Under the pieces are notes generated by a model. The model was not told the origin of the DNA. It saw nothing but the letters and a program-made list of their open reading frames with translations, and did not search any database. 43,041 bases of DNA from Caldilinea sp. CFX5 (GTDB lineage: Bacteria > Chloroflexota > Anaerolineae > Caldilineales > Caldilineaceae), in assembly GCA_021405325.1 (NCBI GenBank), contig QWII01000088.1:1-43041 (forward strand), written 5' to 3'. Positions 14,788 to 22,932 of the stretch are shown in pieces. The stretch's first letter is position 1. Each line of letters begins with the position of its first letter. Position numbers and translations under genes: made by a program.

Positions 14788-17193
14788 ATGACAACCAGCG
14801 ATGTGGAGACAAGCCGCCAGACCAGCGCCGCAACCCCGCCGCCGGTCAGCCCGCGCCGTTGGTCTGGCGCCGCCTGGGCCATTTTGTTGATCGGCGTGAC
14901 GATCCTGGCTGGGAGCATCGCCCAGAGCCTCTATCGCCTCACACTGCCAACGGACGGTTGGCGCTGGATCAGCGGGGCGGTTGGCACAGCGTTGGAAGAC
15001 ACCATCACCTACGAGACCAACCGCATCGGGCAACCATCGCCCATCCAGCCGGGGGATTTTGTGCTGGCGGTTGCGGGCCACCCCTATGCTGAGTTGATGG
15101 CGGGCGCGTTGCAAGGCGAGTCGCCCTTCCTGGGGCAGTGGCAAGCCGGCACCACCGTGCAATATCTTGTGCAGCGCGGTGATGCGGCCGTTACGCTGGC
15201 CGTGCCGCTCTACCACTGGCAGGTTGGACAGATTGTGGGCATGGTGTTGGGCGATGTTTCGACCTATGTCACCCTCCTCAGCGCCGCCGTTGGTCTGTTT
15301 GTCTTTCTCAAACGTCCGCTTGATGCGGCGGCGCGCGTCTTATTCTTGCTCAACACTTTCTTCCTGGCGATTTACGTCAGCGAGATTGTCTATTGGGGCT
15401 TGCCGGAGATCGTCCACCCGCCGCTCTTGCTCGTGGCGCAGTTCTTTAGCAACTGGATCTTTGGGGTGCTGATTGCGCCGACAGCACTCCTGTTGGCGTT
15501 GACCTTTCCCCTGCCCAAGCTGTTTCTCGTGCGCTGGCCGCTGCTGGTCATCGCCGCCGTCTATGGCATCCTCCCCCTGCTCTTGTTGAGCGCCGGTCCC
15601 CAACCAGTTCTGGGCTGGGGCTGGAGCGCCGCCTGTGGCTTCCTGAGCCTGCTCAGTGTCGGCCACACCTTGTGGGCGGTGCATGACCCGGTGAGCCGCG
15701 CCCAGTTGCGCTGGGCCGGGTTGGGCTTCGCGACCCTGGCTTTCTCGATTCTGCTGGAGGCGACCAATGGTTTTGGCCTTTATCCGCCGGCGCTTCAGCA
15801 ACTGATTCCGCTGCTGTCGCCTCTGCTGCAACTGGCCTTTCCCGTGGCGCTGGCGGTGGCGATTTTGCGCTATCGGCTCTTTGATATTGACCTGATCATC
15901 AGCCGGGCGCTGGTCTATGGTGCGCTCACCCTCTGCGTCGTCGCGCTCTACATTGGGTTGGTGGTTTATTTGGGGCGGCTCTTGCGCAGTGAAGATAACC
16001 TGCTCGCCTCGTTGATCGCCACCGGGGTGGTTGCGGTGATCTTTCAACCGTTGCGGCTGTGGTTGCAGCGGGCCGTGGACCGGCTCCTCTTTGGGCAGCG
16101 CAATGAGCCGTATCAGGTGATTGCCACGTTGAGTCGCCAACTCGAAAGTGCGCTGGCCCCCAACGCTGTCTTCACGGCCATTGTGGCGACCATCGGCCAA
16201 AGTTTGAAGTTACCGTATGTGGCGATCCTGACCGCCGATGAAACCCAACTGCAAGCGCTCTACCCTCACCCGACGGTTGCGCCGCCCCGTGGTCAGCTCT
16301 TACGTCTGCCGCTCCATTACCAACAGCAGGCGGTGGGTGTTTTACTGGTCGCGCCCCGGCCCGGCGAAGCGCACTTTACCGCCGCCGATCAGCGGCTGTT
16401 GAGCGACCTGGCGCGGCAAACGGGTATTGCCCTCTATGCGGCGCAACTCACCGCTGATGTACAGCGGGCGCGCCAACGGCTGGTGTTCGCCCGTGAGGAA
16501 GAGCGGCGGCGACTCCGGCGCGATCTCCATGATGGTCTCGGCCCCCAACTCGCCGGCCAAAGCTTGACGCTGGATGTGATCGCCAGGCTGCTGCGCCAAG
16601 ACCCTGACCAGGCTGTCACCCTGCTCCACGCCGTGCGCGAGCAAGTGCAACAGGCGGTGAGCGATATTCGCAATCTGATCTATGGCCTGCGCCCGCCGGT
16701 GTTGGATGATCTTGGGTTGAATGGCGCGCTGCAAGAATTTACCGATCGCGTGCGTCAGCAGCAGGGCGCGCTCCAATTCGTCTTGCATCTGCCGCCGCTC
16801 CCCACGCCGTTGCCGGCGGCGTTGGATGTGGCGGTCTATCGCATTGTGCAGGAAGCGGTAAACAATGTGGTGCGTCATGCCCAGGCCACGCTGTGCGAAG
16901 TGCGACTCGATCAGCATGATGCCAGGGAGCATGGACAGGAGAATGGGAAGCAGCCGCCCCACCTGCTCCTCACTGTGCTGGATAATGGCATCGGTCTGGC
17001 GTCGGGTCGCCTTTCGGGGGTTGGCTTGCAGTCGATGCGTGAACGGTGCGAAGAACTGGGCGGTCAACTCTTCATTGAGAATGGCGTCAACGGTGGTACA
17101 TGTATTCGTGCTGTGCTGCCGCTGGTTGATACAGAGCTAGATTCAACTGGGAGAGACGCAACCGGGACCGATACAACAAGGGCGGATTTATGA
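14788..17193 (+). CDS. Membrane sensor histidine kinase (PDZ-like, multi-helix, GAF-like, HisKA_3, HATPase)
   Basis: 801 aa. The first helix is at about 27-45. Residues about 75-145 resemble a PDZ-type extracellular domain (IQPGDFVLAVAGHPY). About seven further helices span about 145-400, then a GAF-like region at about 430-560. The dimerisation/phospho-acceptor box is EEERRRLRRDLHDGLGPQLA with His581. The ATPase part has RIVQEAVNNVVRHAQA (N box), LDNGIGLA (G1) and GVGLQSMRERCEELGG (G2). This is the NarX/LiaS class (HisKA_3), which pairs with NarL-type regulators, and one follows immediately with an ATGA overlap. The signal sensed is unknown; a PDZ-plus-multi-helix sensor suggests envelope or membrane stress (inference). 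Confidence 0.92.
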   Translation: MTTSDVETSRQTSAATPPPVSPRRWSGAAWAILLIGVTILAGSIAQSLYRLTLPTDGWRWISGAVGTALEDTITYETNRIGQPSPIQPGDFVLAVAGHPYAELMAGALQGESPFLGQWQAGTTVQYLVQRGDAAVTLAVPLYHWQVGQIVGMVLGDVSTYVTLLSAAVGLFVFLKRPLDAAARVLFLLNTFFLAIYVSEIVYWGLPEIVHPPLLLVAQFFSNWIFGVLIAPTALLLALTFPLPKLFLVRWPLLVIAAVYGILPLLLLSAGPQPVLGWGWSAACGFLSLLSVGHTLWAVHDPVSRAQLRWAGLGFATLAFSILLEATNGFGLYPPALQQLIPLLSPLLQLAFPVALAVAILRYRLFDIDLIISRALVYGALTLCVVALYIGLVVYLGRLLRSEDNLLASLIATGVVAVIFQPLRLWLQRAVDRLLFGQRNEPYQVIATLSRQLESALAPNAVFTAIVATIGQSLKLPYVAILTADETQLQALYPHPTVAPPRGQLLRLPLHYQQQAVGVLLVAPRPGEAHFTAADQRLLSDLARQTGIALYAAQLTADVQRARQRLVFAREEERRRLRRDLHDGLGPQLAGQSLTLDVIARLLRQDPDQAVTLLHAVREQVQQAVSDIRNLIYGLRPPVLDDLGLNGALQEFTDRVRQQQGALQFVLHLPPLPTPLPAALDVAVYRIVQEAVNNVVRHAQATLCEVRLDQHDAREHGQENGKQPPHLLLTVLDNGIGLASGRLSGVGLQSMRERCEELGGQLFIENGVNGGTCIRAVLPLVDTELDSTGRDATGTDTTRADL

Positions 17194-17819
17194 GCATCAA
17201 AATCTTGATTGTTGACGATCATCCTGTCTTTCGCTTTGGTCTGCGCGCCTTGATTGGGGCGGAACCGGATATGGCGATTGTCGGGGAAGCGACCAACGGG
17301 GCTGAGGCATTAGCCATTGCCGCCAACCAGTCGCTGGATCTGGTGCTGATGGACATTAAGCTGCCAGATATGAATGGGCTGGATGTGACCCGCCAACTGC
17401 TGGCGCAGCAACCACAGGCGCGTGTGCTGGTGATCTCGATGCTTGATGACGCCACCGTTTTTAATGCCTTGCAGGCCGGCGCGTGTGGCTATCTGTTGAA
17501 AGGCGCGGGCGGGGAGGAGACAATCCGCGCCATGCGTGCTGCGGCCAGCGGTGAGGCCATCTTCAGCCCAGCTATCGCCCAGCGTATTCTGCACCATTTC
17601 AGCAGACCGTCGTCCGCCCGTCCGTTCCCCGAATTGACCGAGCGTGAGCGCGAGATCCTGACCCTCCTCGTACAAGGGTTGACCAACCCGGCGATTGCCG
17701 AACGGTTGTCCCTTAGCGCCAAAACGGTGCGTAACCGGGTCAGCGACATCTTTAGCAAACTCCACGTCAGTGACCGCACCGAGGCGATCAACAAAGCGCG
17801 TGGGGCAGGCGTCGGCTGA
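17190..17819 (+). CDS. NarL/LuxR-family response regulator, partner of the upstream kinase
   Basis: 209 aa. Receiver residues 1-120 have acidic D9-D10, phospho-acceptor Asp55 (LVLMDIKLPDMNG) and a conserved Lys in GYLLKGA. The C-terminal LuxR-type helix-turn-helix spans about 145-205 (LTEREREILTLLVQGLTNPA, LSAKTVRNRVSDIFSKL). Its ATG overlaps the kinase stop by four bases, so the two form a textbook two-component pair. All catalytic and switch positions are intact, unlike several regulators further downstream. The target genes are unknown. The headless regulator at 19559 is a close relative of this protein. Confidence 0.94.
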   Translation: MSIKILIVDDHPVFRFGLRALIGAEPDMAIVGEATNGAEALAIAANQSLDLVLMDIKLPDMNGLDVTRQLLAQQPQARVLVISMLDDATVFNALQAGACGYLLKGAGGEETIRAMRAAASGEAIFSPAIAQRILHHFSRPSSARPFPELTEREREILTLLVQGLTNPAIAERLSLSAKTVRNRVSDIFSKLHVSDRTEAINKARGAGVG

Positions 17820-17901
17820 TGGCCCCAAAGCCGGCGCGATCTTCGCTTGGAACGCCGCCTCATAACGACAGTGATTCGCCTCCCCACGGGACAACGCTGA
17901 T

Positions 17902-18984
17902 TCAGCCGGGGCGTTGGTCTGGCGGCGTGGCGGCTTGTGTTGTCAACGTTGCCAGGCGCGCTTCGACTTGGGCGGCAAATTCGGCCAGCGACCCGGTCAA
18001 TAAAGCCTGGTCGGTCAACAATTCCACTTGTGCTAAGGGAAAACGCTGCAAGGCTGTCATCAATGACGGCGTTACTTCGCCAAAGCGATGACGCAGCAAT
18101 TTGAGGAGTTGCCGTTGCGCAACTTCCAGCCCTTCCTTGCGTCCTTCTTCGCGTCCTTCTTCGCGTCCTTCTTCGCGCCCCTCTTCATGCCCTGCTTTGA
18201 GCCCCGCTTTGTGCCCCTTATCAAATCCTTCCTCAATGGCCAATTGTTCGAGACTGGTAAGGTAATGCATCTGTTTTGCCTCCTCGTACAGAATCACTTC
18301 TTGTTTCAACTCCCGCCCCAGGTCTTTGGGTAGTTGCATCATCCAATCGATAAAGCGATAGAGATTGATAATGTCCTGCGGCAGGTAGCCCCGTTCATAC
18401 AAACGGCGGATCAACCAGAACTTCCACTGTTTACGCGCCTGTTCATCGTCTTTGGTTTCCAACGTCTTCAAGTGCGCCATCACCACCGTCGCAAAGGGGT
18501 TGTCGCTCGCGTCCAACTCTGCCCAGCGGTCAGCATAGTCGAGTAACTTGACAATCGGAAACTTGAAGGTGACTTCGCTCTGCCACAGTTCCTCGTGATA
18601 ATGGTCGGGTCGCCAGTGTGGATCGGTATCACACAGGATTGCAACGCTGGAAACGTCCACTCCGTACTTGTCGGTACAGCGGTAGCGGTAGATGTACATG
18701 CGCCGAGGAAACAGCCCATCCGGCTGGCCCTGTACTTCCAGGTGTGAGTAGACCCAGCGTCGATCACCATTCTTGCGATAGACCTGCACCAACTTGTCCA
18801 CATAGCGCCGCCCTTCCATGCTATCGGGCGCGAGTTCCTGCAACTCTTTATCCAAAAAGGTAAAGCCTTTGCTCCAATCGATGTCATCGTTGATCCACGG
18901 AAAAAAGAACGCTATACATTCCGGGTAGTAGGGTTCGAGAATCTCCTTCCACGGTGAATCAAAATCGTCACGCCCCTGGCTCAT
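17902..18984 (-). CDS. Rpn-like PD-(D/E)XK nuclease/transposase-associated protein with EEGR repeats
   Basis: 360 aa from the ATG at 18984, which has GGAGG about six bases upstream; the frame extends 20 codons further without support. The N-terminal half matches the Rpn (YhgA-like) family by pattern: DSPWKEILEPYYPECIAFFF, then YSHLEVQGQPDGLFPRRMY, where the E-x-Q and RRMY segment lies in the nuclease core. The middle contains WLIRRLYERGY and YRFIDWMMQLP. Residues about 267-300 are highly charged tandem repeats (EEGREEGREEGR), probably a helical linker. The tail (HRFGEVTPSLMTALQRF) resembles the DUF4351 end found in these proteins. Members promote RecA-independent recombination in E. coli (family knowledge). 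It is convergent with the regulator gene, with only an 82-base gap. Confidence 0.85.
   Translation of the reverse strand: MSQGRDDFDSPWKEILEPYYPECIAFFFPWINDDIDWSKGFTFLDKELQELAPDSMEGRRYVDKLVQVYRKNGDRRWVYSHLEVQGQPDGLFPRRMYIYRYRCTDKYGVDVSSVAILCDTDPHWRPDHYHEELWQSEVTFKFPIVKLLDYADRWAELDASDNPFATVVMAHLKTLETKDDEQARKQWKFWLIRRLYERGYLPQDIINLYRFIDWMMQLPKDLGRELKQEVILYEEAKQMHYLTSLEQLAIEEGFDKGHKAGLKAGHEEGREEGREEGREEGRKEGLEVAQRQLLKLLRHRFGEVTPSLMTALQRFPLAQVELLTDQALLTGSLAEFAAQVEARLATLTTQAATPPDQRPG
18139..18186. repeat. Four tandem 12-base units inside the Rpn-like gene
   Basis: The unit GCGTCCTTCTTC repeats at 18139, 18151, 18163 and, with two changes, 18175. On the coding strand each unit encodes EEGR, so length change would stay in frame and alter only the linker. 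Confidence 0.85.
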
Positions 18985-19216
18985 GCCTGCCTCCGCTCTC
19001 AGATTGGGTGGATAATATCTCCCATTATCGCAGAAAAGCGCCAAAAAGTCTAGCAGATTGTCAATAGAAAAATTCCCATTACAGATAGGTCATTCTTCCC
19101 GCCCTGGTTGGGACGCCGCCCCATGATGGTGGGACGCCTGTCGCGCTACACTACGATAGCAATCCTGTTCGATTGCAAGTCAAGACCCCCAACTTGAGTC
19201 AAAAGGAGACTATCGA

Positions 19217-19423
19217 ATGAAAGAACAGTCACAAGCAACGCATTATCCAACGCATTGGTGGTCAGCGCTCACGGCGCTCCTGCTGGTGATCGCGCTGGTA
19301 GCGCTGACCGCTTGTCAGCCAATCCAGCCACCCGCGGCCAGCACCGAAGCCGACGCGGCCACGATTCCTGAAGTGACCATTGCAGTCAACGAACAGGTGA
19401 TGGCCTACTTGCCGCTTGTGTGA
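19217..19423 (+). pseudogene. Truncated lipoprotein gene
   Basis: 68 codons. It has a good ribosome site (AAAGGAG, nine bases upstream), a lipoprotein signal (hydrophobic ALLLVIALVAL then LTAC, Cys at 35) and the start of a mature domain (VTIAVNEQ), then AYLPLV and TGA. Lipoproteins of this kind continue for a hundred residues or more, so the coding part after the signal seems to be lost. It could alternatively be a genuine short surface lipoprotein. The following 130 bases contain pieces of two other broken genes, which supports decay. Confidence 0.5.
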
Positions 19424-19448
19424 GAAACGGCTAGTACAAGGGTAGACC

Positions 19449-19568
19449 CTACAGATTTTGGGTTGCGCGCCGAGCCTTTTTGACTAACCGCACAATCTCG
19501 TCATCGGCGAGGGTTTGTCCAGGAAGATTAGCGGCGATTGCCTTTTGCACCGCTTCTTGAGTTGCTGA
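19449..19568 (-). pseudogene. Orphan C-terminal gene fragment
   Basis: On the minus strand a frame reads TQEAVQKAIAANLPGQTLAD, then DEIVRLVKKARRATQNL and TAG (stop at 19449-19451). The amphipathic helices and basic end look like the C-terminal half of a small regulator or antitoxin-like protein. No start is present; upstream, the frame runs into the regulator fragment on the other strand. I do not recognise the family with certainty. Confidence 0.35.
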
Positions 19569-19963
19569 CCATGTTTGAGGACGACGACTCGGTCTTTAGC
19601 GCTATGCGCGCCGGCGCGCGGGGCTATCTGCTCAAGGGGGCGCTCAAGGCGGAGGTGCTTCATGCCGTGCGCGGGGTGGCGGCGGGCGGGGCGATCTTTG
19701 GTTCCGGGCTGGCGCGGCGCATGATGAACTTTTTTGCTGCCAGCAAACCGAGCAGCCCCGCCGATAGTCTACCCGAACTGACCGAGCGCGAAGTCGAAAT
19801 CCTCGAACTCCTCACCCACCACCTCACCAATCAGGAGATCGCCGACCGGCTGGCGATCAGCCTGAAGACGGCGCGCAATCACGTTTCTAACATCCTCAAC
19901 AAGCTGCAAGTGGCGGATCGAGCGGCAGCGATTGTGCGGGCGCGTGAAGCGGGGTTACGATAA
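19559..19963 (+). pseudogene. Headless NarL-type response regulator
   Basis: The sequence matches a NarL-type regulator from the fourth/fifth strand of the receiver onward: LLTMFEDDDSVFSAMRAG, ARGYLLKGALKAE, then a complete LuxR helix-turn-helix (LTEREVEILELLTHHLTNQE, SLKTARNHVSNILNKL). The first 80 or so residues, including the acidic pocket and phospho-acceptor Asp, are missing, and the frame before it is unrelated. If translated from the ATG at 19571 it would give a receiver-less DNA-binding protein. The simplest reading is a 5'-truncated pseudogene. The 250 bases after it (19964-20213) contain only the terminator at 20161-20186. Confidence 0.65.
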
Positions 19964-20160
19964 ACCATTGTGCCAAATGCGCGAACCGGCACTGAATTTG
20001 CCCATCATTCCGTGCTTCGACTGTTGAAATGTAAGGGGTGGCTGGTTATTTTCGACTAGTTATCGTAGTAGCCTGCGGTAGGCAGTTTCAGCGGTGCGTG
20101 AGGGAATCATAGAGTAAAGCGCGATGGGGTGAGAAGTGAGGGTAGCAATGCCGACCAGAA

Positions 20161-20186
20161 AAAGATCCCCGGGGGCTGGAATCTTT
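20161..20186 (-). terminator. Intrinsic terminator after the last gene of the signalling island
   Basis: On the minus strand AAAGATTCC pairs with GGGATCTTT (one wobble), with a C-rich loop, and is followed by a T-run (the plus strand has GAAAAA just before 20161). It lies 28 bases beyond the stop codon of the gene ending at 20214. Confidence 0.6.
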
Positions 20187-20213
20187 GTTTCTGTGATCAT
20201 GAGTTTGCTCAGC

Positions 20214-20900
20214 TTACATGTATTGCGGTTGACCAGCCTGGCTGCGGCCCTGGATGAAGTTCAGGTAGGTGGCGGCGTCCTTGCGGCTGCGCAGGTTGAG
20301 CTTCTTCAGCACATTGTGGACATGGTTCTTCACCGTGCCGACGCCGATGATCAGATTGTCGGCGATCATCTGGTTAGAATAGCCTTCGGCCAGGAATTTC
20401 AAGATTTCGCACTCGCGCTCAGTCAGATTGGCGTAGAGCGTTGATTTGGGTTCAAAACGAGCAGTCAGGCGGCTCAATTTGTTGAGATGCAACATCATGG
20501 CGGCGGTGATGGTCGGTGAGACCAACGGCTTGCCCTTGCAGACGGCTTCGATGTGCTTGGGCCACTGTTGCACACCATCCTGCGCCAGCGCATAGCCGGC
20601 AGCGCCGGCGGCAATATAGTTCAAAATCTGCTGTGGATCATTGGGGAGACCGGTGACGATCACTTTGGCCGGCACAGCTTGCTGACGTAGACGCTTGATC
20701 AACTTGAGCGCCCCCTGCTCCGGCAGCGTGACGGAAACAAGAATGACATCACAATTATCCGGGCTAACACGCGCCAGCCCTTCATTGATCGAATTCATGA
20801 GATTGATCACCCGCATATCGGCTTCTTTGTTCAAAACGCTGGCGGCTTGACTGGCGAGGGCCTGATTTTCATGAATGATGAAAATTCTTGTGCGGTTCAT
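20214..20900 (-). CDS. LuxR-type regulator with a receiver lacking the phospho-acceptor Asp
   Basis: 228 aa. The N-terminal receiver-like domain is degenerate: the acidic pair is H10-E11-N12, the phospho-acceptor position is Ser56 (DVILVSVTLPEQG instead of ...D...P), and the conserved Lys is absent (GYALAQDG). The LuxR helix-turn-helix is complete (LTERECEILKFLAEGYSNQM, VGTVKNHVHNVLKKLNLRSR). By family precedent such atypical receivers act without phosphorylation, through ligands or protein contacts. It is a paralogue of the regulator at 22933-23643 (both have LNKE.DM near 24 and an SRKDAA.YL ending). It is the last gene of a minus-strand signalling island and is followed by a terminator. Confidence 0.88.
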   Translation of the reverse strand: MNRTRIFIIHENQALASQAASVLNKEADMRVINLMNSINEGLARVSPDNCDVILVSVTLPEQGALKLIKRLRQQAVPAKVIVTGLPNDPQQILNYIAAGAAGYALAQDGVQQWPKHIEAVCKGKPLVSPTITAAMMLHLNKLSRLTARFEPKSTLYANLTERECEILKFLAEGYSNQMIADNLIIGVGTVKNHVHNVLKKLNLRSRKDAATYLNFIQGRSQAGQPQYM

Positions 20901-20951
20901 AAATCTCTCTTCTCCTGGTTAGTAAGGTCGGTTTAGCATGGTAGGGGGTGC

Positions 20952-20979
20952 GAATCACGTTGGTGGAATCACGTTGGTG
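20952..20979. repeat. Two tandem 14-base units upstream of the Asp-less regulator
   Basis: GAATCACGTTGGTG occurs twice without a gap, about 50-80 bases before the ATG at 20900. Such a direct repeat could bind a dimeric or cooperative regulator, including the encoded protein itself; this is speculative. Confidence 0.6.
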
Positions 20980-21099
20980 ATGGTAGGATACTCGATTCGC
21001 CCATACCGTAACACGACCCTTGCGCCAGTCTTTGTTGCCGCACAAGGTAAGATGGCACCTGTCGCAACCGACAGGGTGTGAAAAAAGGCACAACTGCGC

Positions 21100-21142
21100 G
21101 CCGTTGCTCCCGGCGGGTCCATGACCCGCCGGGAGCAACGGC
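21100..21142 (-). terminator. 20-bp perfect hairpin after the canonical response regulator
   Basis: Arms 21100-21119 and 21123-21142 (GCCGTTGCTCCCGGCGGGTC and its complement) around a 3-base loop, seven bases past the stop codon at 21149. On the minus strand a T6 run appears 14 bases after the stem (CCTTTTTTCAC), so termination is likely though not in classical spacing. Confidence 0.7.
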
Positions 21143-21148
21143 GACAAG

Positions 21149-21781
21149 CTACTTCTTGCCGCGCTTAATCGCCCAGCTAATCGCTTCAGCGCGTGAGCTG
21201 ACGCCTAATTTGTCGTAGATATTGGTGAGGTGAAAGCGCACTGTGCGCTCGCTGAGGCTTAATTCGGTGGCGATGCGGTTGTTGGTCCAGCCATCGGCGA
21301 CCAGGTTGAGAACTTCCTCTTCCCGTTCGGTCAGGTCAATCAGATCGCGTTGCTTTTTGCGCGTGAGCGTTGCCATGCGCGCGGCCACGCGGCGGCTCAA
21401 CCAGCCCTCTTCGCCATTAGCCACGCCGTGGATGGCATCGATAATCGTATCGAGCGCCTCTTCCTTGGTCAGGTAGCCGGCAGCACCATTGGCCAGGAGG
21501 TTCATAATATACACTTCATCGTCGTGGGCGCTCAGGGCCAGCACACGCACCGGCAACCCCGCCGCCTCCACCTCTTGCGCCACTTCGACGCCGCTCTTGC
21601 CCGGCATCTCCATGTCCAGGAGCAACACATCGGGCTTGAGCCGCTTGATCAACCCCACCGCATCATCTCCGCGCTCCGCCTCGCCCACCACATCAATATC
21701 CCCGGACTGTTCCAGCAACATGCGAATCCCGGAGCGGACAATGGGATGATCGTCAATCATCAAGACACGAACTTTTTTCAT
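21149..21781 (-). CDS. NarL/LuxR-family response regulator, canonical
   Basis: 210 aa. The receiver has D10-D11, phospho-acceptor Asp56 (DVLLLDMEMPGKSG), a conserved Ser/Ala switch and a Lys in GYLTKEE. The LuxR helix-turn-helix covers about 147-205 (LTEREEEVLNLVADGWTNNR, LSERTVRFHLTNIYDKLG). It lies directly downstream of the REC-kinase gene at 21871, the probable phospho-donor. The 89-base gap contains inverted and direct GAGACA repeats. All receiver positions are intact, in contrast to its neighbours on both sides. Probably the phosphorylation-dependent output of the island. Confidence 0.94.
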   Translation of the reverse strand: MKKVRVLMIDDHPIVRSGIRMLLEQSGDIDVVGEAERGDDAVGLIKRLKPDVLLLDMEMPGKSGVEVAQEVEAAGLPVRVLALSAHDDEVYIMNLLANGAAGYLTKEEALDTIIDAIHGVANGEEGWLSRRVAARMATLTRKKQRDLIDLTEREEEVLNLVADGWTNNRIATELSLSERTVRFHLTNIYDKLGVSSRAEAISWAIKRGKK

Positions 21782-21804
21782 CTTCCATCTTTCGTTTGAG
21801 CCTT

Positions 21805-21872
21805 AGACACGAGACAGGAGACACGAGACAAGGAGATACGAAAATCGTCAATTCTCCTGTCTCCTGTCTCCT
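21805..21872. repeat. Direct and inverted GAGACA/TCTCCTGTC repeats between kinase and regulator
   Basis: 21805-21836 contains AGACACGAGACA twice, separated by a GG insertion, and 21853-21872 reads TCTCCTGTCTCCTGTCTCCT, an imperfect inverted copy. It forms a weak long stem in the mRNA between the two genes. Confidence 0.5.
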
Positions 21873-22926
21873 ACTCCGGCGGCGGGCGATTGGCCGTAAC
21901 CAGGATCAACGTCCCCGCGCCGGGGGCTGACGTAACTTCGAGTCGGCCGCCGATGGCTTCGGCGCGCTCAATCGCATCCAATAAGCCGATGCGGCCTTCG
22001 CGCGCAAAGTCGATCCAGTGGTGCGGCGGTGTAAAGCCGAGGCCGTCATCAATGACCTTTAATTGTACCTGCTCTGTGGTCAGGCGCAAACTGACGCGCA
22101 CGTTGGTGGCTTGGGCGTGGCGGGCGACATTATCGAGCGCCTGCTGGAAGATGCGGTAGAAGGCGAGGCGCATTCGTTCCGCGAGGAGCTGTTCGTCGGC
22201 GTCCAGATCCAGCATCAAATTGAGATGCGGGAACTGGGTTTGAAAGCGGCGGGCATGGGCGCGAATGGCCTTTTCCAGACCAAAGGGGCCTAAGGCCGGC
22301 GGGCGCAGATCAACACAGAAGGCGCGCACCGATTCAATCACCGTTTGCAGGCCACCCTGGACAAAGGTTAATTGTTTTTTTGCCGCTTCATCGGTTAAAC
22401 CGCCAAGGAGGACGCCCAGGTGAAAGCGGAGACCGATGAGATCCTGAAGCGGTCCTTCGTGTAAGCGTTGAGCCAGCCGCAAGCGTTCGGCTTCGCGGCT
22501 ATCGGTTAAGCGTTGACGGGTTTCGGTGGCTTCGGCACGGATCTGTTTTTGTTGTAGGGCATAACGGATGGTGCGTTCAAGGAGGGCGGCGGTCAGTTCG
22601 CCTTTGATCAGATAATCGACAGCGCCGGCCTGCATCGCTTCGAGGTCAATGGTGCGGTTATCCTGGCTGGTCAGCAGAATCACCGGGCCTTGGCACCCTT
22701 GCGCCAAGCTGGTGCGCAGCAGTTCCAGGCCATCTTCCGCGCCGATCTGCTCATTCAGCAGGTAGATGTCATGCTGATTGCGCTTCATGACGGCGAGCGC
22801 CGCCTCAGCAGTTGTCACCCACTGGAGATCGAGCGGAGAAAGGCACCAACTGCGCAGCAATTCTCTCGTTAGGAGAAACTCTTCTTCATCACCCTCCACC
22901 AGTAGGATGCGTAACAGGTTGCTCAT
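21871..22926 (-). CDS. Soluble hybrid: Asp-less receiver plus HisKA_3 histidine kinase
   Basis: 351 aa with no membrane segment. Residues 1-122 are a receiver in which the acidic pocket (E11-D13-E14) and Lys109 (DYLIKGE) survive but the phospho-acceptor position is Asn58 (DIYLLNEQIGAEDG). A coiled segment leads to the HisKA_3 box EAERLRLAQRLHEGPLQDLI with His156. The ATPase domain follows (YRIFQQALDNVARHAQAT; VIDDGLGFTPP; GRIGLLDAIERAEAIGG). The class pairs with NarL-type regulators, and the canonical one at 21149 is next. The Asn suggests that its own receiver is a fixed or ligand-driven input rather than a phosphoryl acceptor (inference). Start ATG 22926; six bases separate it from the upstream gene. 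Confidence 0.88.
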   Translation of the reverse strand: MSNLLRILLVEGDEEEFLLTRELLRSWCLSPLDLQWVTTAEAALAVMKRNQHDIYLLNEQIGAEDGLELLRTSLAQGCQGPVILLTSQDNRTIDLEAMQAGAVDYLIKGELTAALLERTIRYALQQKQIRAEATETRQRLTDSREAERLRLAQRLHEGPLQDLIGLRFHLGVLLGGLTDEAAKKQLTFVQGGLQTVIESVRAFCVDLRPPALGPFGLEKAIRAHARRFQTQFPHLNLMLDLDADEQLLAERMRLAFYRIFQQALDNVARHAQATNVRVSLRLTTEQVQLKVIDDGLGFTPPHHWIDFAREGRIGLLDAIERAEAIGGRLEVTSAPGAGTLILVTANRPPPE

Positions 22927-22932
22927 AAAACG

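Noticed and set aside
17902..18984. Insertion sequence
   Set aside because: The Rpn-like protein is transposase-associated by name, but no terminal inverted repeats, target duplication or DDE catalytic motif are seen around it.
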